This document shows, piece after piece, positions 6,585 through 7,511 of a DNA stretch of 7,511 nt. Numbering within the stretch: position 1 is the first letter of the stretch; each line of letters starts with the position of its first letter. Source of the DNA: a bacterium. Its GTDB lineage: Bacteria > Patescibacteriota > Gracilibacteria > JAUYGZ01. The stretch is from assembly GCA_030699855.1 (NCBI GenBank), contig JAUYKR010000147.1, positions 1-7,511 on the forward strand, read 5' to 3'. A program made the position numbers and the translations under genes. Under the pieces are notes generated by a model. That model had not been told where the DNA came from. It did no database searches and saw only the letters and a list, made by a program, of their open reading frames with translations.

Positions 6585-7511
6585 TTATTTTTCCCCCTTC
6601 AGTGTTTCAATTCGTTCTTTTATCGTCGGGTGACCACCAAACCAAAACTGCCGAATCGCACTCGGGCTAGGATCGCCGAAGCTTTGAAAGCTCAGCTTCT
6701 TAAATGCTCCAATGCCACCTTCGGGATTGTGAGTGATGGAAAGCGCGTAGGTGTCTGCTTGTCGTTCCACAGAGCGGCTAAGCGCCAATGGACCGGGAGC
6801 AATCAATAATCCTAAAAGGCTCATAATCAGCCCTAATAGTGGAAAGAGGGAAATATCATGTACCTCGAGCACTCCCAACTGAGTGCCATATTTGCGGACA
6901 AACCAATGGAGTATTCGGTACAGGAGAAAGAACATGACACAGATGCTCACAATATTCAGAATCATACGGTAAATAACATGATGTTTTACGTAGTGACCAA
7001 GTTCATGAGCCGTAATAAAGACAATCTCGTCAGCGGTATAGTGAGAAAGAAGATTGTCGCTGAATACGATACGCTTGCTTGCCCCAAAGCCAGTAACCAT
7101 CGCATTGGCTGATATGCTTCGACGACTGTCATTAATAATGAAGAGGTTTTCAATCGGAACGCCCGCTTCTCTGGTCATAGTCGTGATGCTTTCAGAAAGT
7201 GCAGAGTCATCAAGTGGCCTTTGGGTATTGAAAAGAGGTGTAATGACGAATGGAACAAGCACCTGCATCAGAATGGTGAAGGGAATAGCGAGCAGGGAAA
7301 TCCACAGCCACCACGTCCGCTGAAATTTCTCCATAAGCCAATAGAGCGGTAGGTAGATGATGAGAGTGAAGACAATCGCAAGACCCAGGCTCATCAAAAA
7401 ATCCTTCGTCCAGAGCCCAATGCTAAGAGTTGCCAGTCCGAATAATCTCGATACGTAAAAACCCAGAAGGGTCAGGGGCAGGGAGATCAGGGAGCCGATT
7501 AGGGTGATGAG
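6585..7511 (-). CDS. M48 family zinc metalloprotease, Ste24-like (5' end outside window)
   Basis: The frame is open from the window edge to TAA at 6585, 308 visible residues. A TTG/ATG pair at 7397/7392 is not the real start, because 38 in-frame, membrane-like codons lie upstream. Ste24/CAAX-protease members are usually somewhat over 400 residues, so roughly 100 are probably missing. Numbering from the edge: hydrophobic segments at about 5-27, 41-60 and 66-88, then the VTPLFN-like block VITPLFN (89-95), NDSRRSISANAMVTGFGASKRI (127-148, the S-x-x-x-NA/G-x-G-x-x-KRI family block), zinc motif HELGH (169-173; bases 6993-7007), more helices near 179-206 and 221-241, ERQAD (249-253) giving the third zinc ligand E249, and GGHPTIKERI (292-301), the usual C-terminal block. 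It should be an inner-membrane endopeptidase acting in membrane protein turnover; bacterial substrates are largely unknown. Hand-counted GC over 6961-7200 is about 43%, against about 57% over 5701-5940 in ugd, so it likely belongs to a separate unit. Confidence 0.94.
   Translation of the reverse strand, partial: LITLIGSLISLPLTLLGFYVSRLFGLATLSIGLWTKDFLMSLGLAIVFTLIIYLPLYWLMEKFQRTWWLWISLLAIPFTILMQVLVPFVITPLFNTQRPLDDSALSESITTMTREAGVPIENLFIINDSRRSISANAMVTGFGASKRIVFSDNLLSHYTADEIVFITAHELGHYVKHHVIYRMILNIVSICVMFFLLYRILHWFVRKYGTQLGVLEVHDISLFPLLGLIMSLLGLLIAPGPLALSRSVERQADTYALSITHNPEGGIGAFKKLSFQSFGDPSPSAIRQFWFGGHPTIKERIETLKGEK

Overview
The window is a compact, almost fully coding stretch of bacterial chromosome in which every supported gene lies on the minus strand. 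It holds a surface-polysaccharide (glycoconjugate) operon flanked by two incomplete genes. No gene is taxon-diagnostic. A cobalamin-type radical SAM protein, a Ste24-type M48 protease and a UDP-xylose pathway together fit many environmental bacteria, so I do not name a lineage. There are no RNA genes, CRISPR arrays or recognisable transposase genes.

Reading along the minus strand (high to low coordinates): (1) 7511-6585 is an M48/Ste24-like membrane zinc protease whose start lies outside the window. (2) A 138-bp gap with a possible promoter follows. (3) 6446-1137 is a tight five-gene operon: UDP-glucose 6-dehydrogenase (ugd), UDP-glucuronate decarboxylase/UDP-xylose synthase (uxs), a 12-helix PST/MATE-like flippase, a DPM1-like GT2 glycosyltransferase, and a second GT2 glycosyltransferase with C-terminal membrane helices. 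Neighbouring genes overlap by 4, 4, 35 and 131 bp. (4) A 142-bp gap holds a near-perfect 23-bp inverted repeat around a T-rich core with a candidate promoter. (5) 994-1 is the N-terminal 331 codons of a B12-binding radical SAM protein that runs off the window.

Inferred joint function: ugd converts UDP-glucose to UDP-glucuronate and uxs decarboxylates it to UDP-xylose. The two GT2 enzymes transfer sugars, plausibly on a polyprenyl-phosphate carrier at the cytoplasmic face of the membrane, and the flippase moves the lipid-linked product outward. The radical SAM protein may belong to the same pathway, but it has its own upstream region and its substrate cannot be read from sequence.

I did not find a clearly new system. 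The points most worth a second look are the inverted-repeat element at 1009-1119, the CX4CX2C cluster motif of the radical SAM protein, the 131-bp overlap between the two glycosyltransferases, and the loss of the second Asp of the DxD motif in the first one. The protease gene is visibly lower in GC than the operon.
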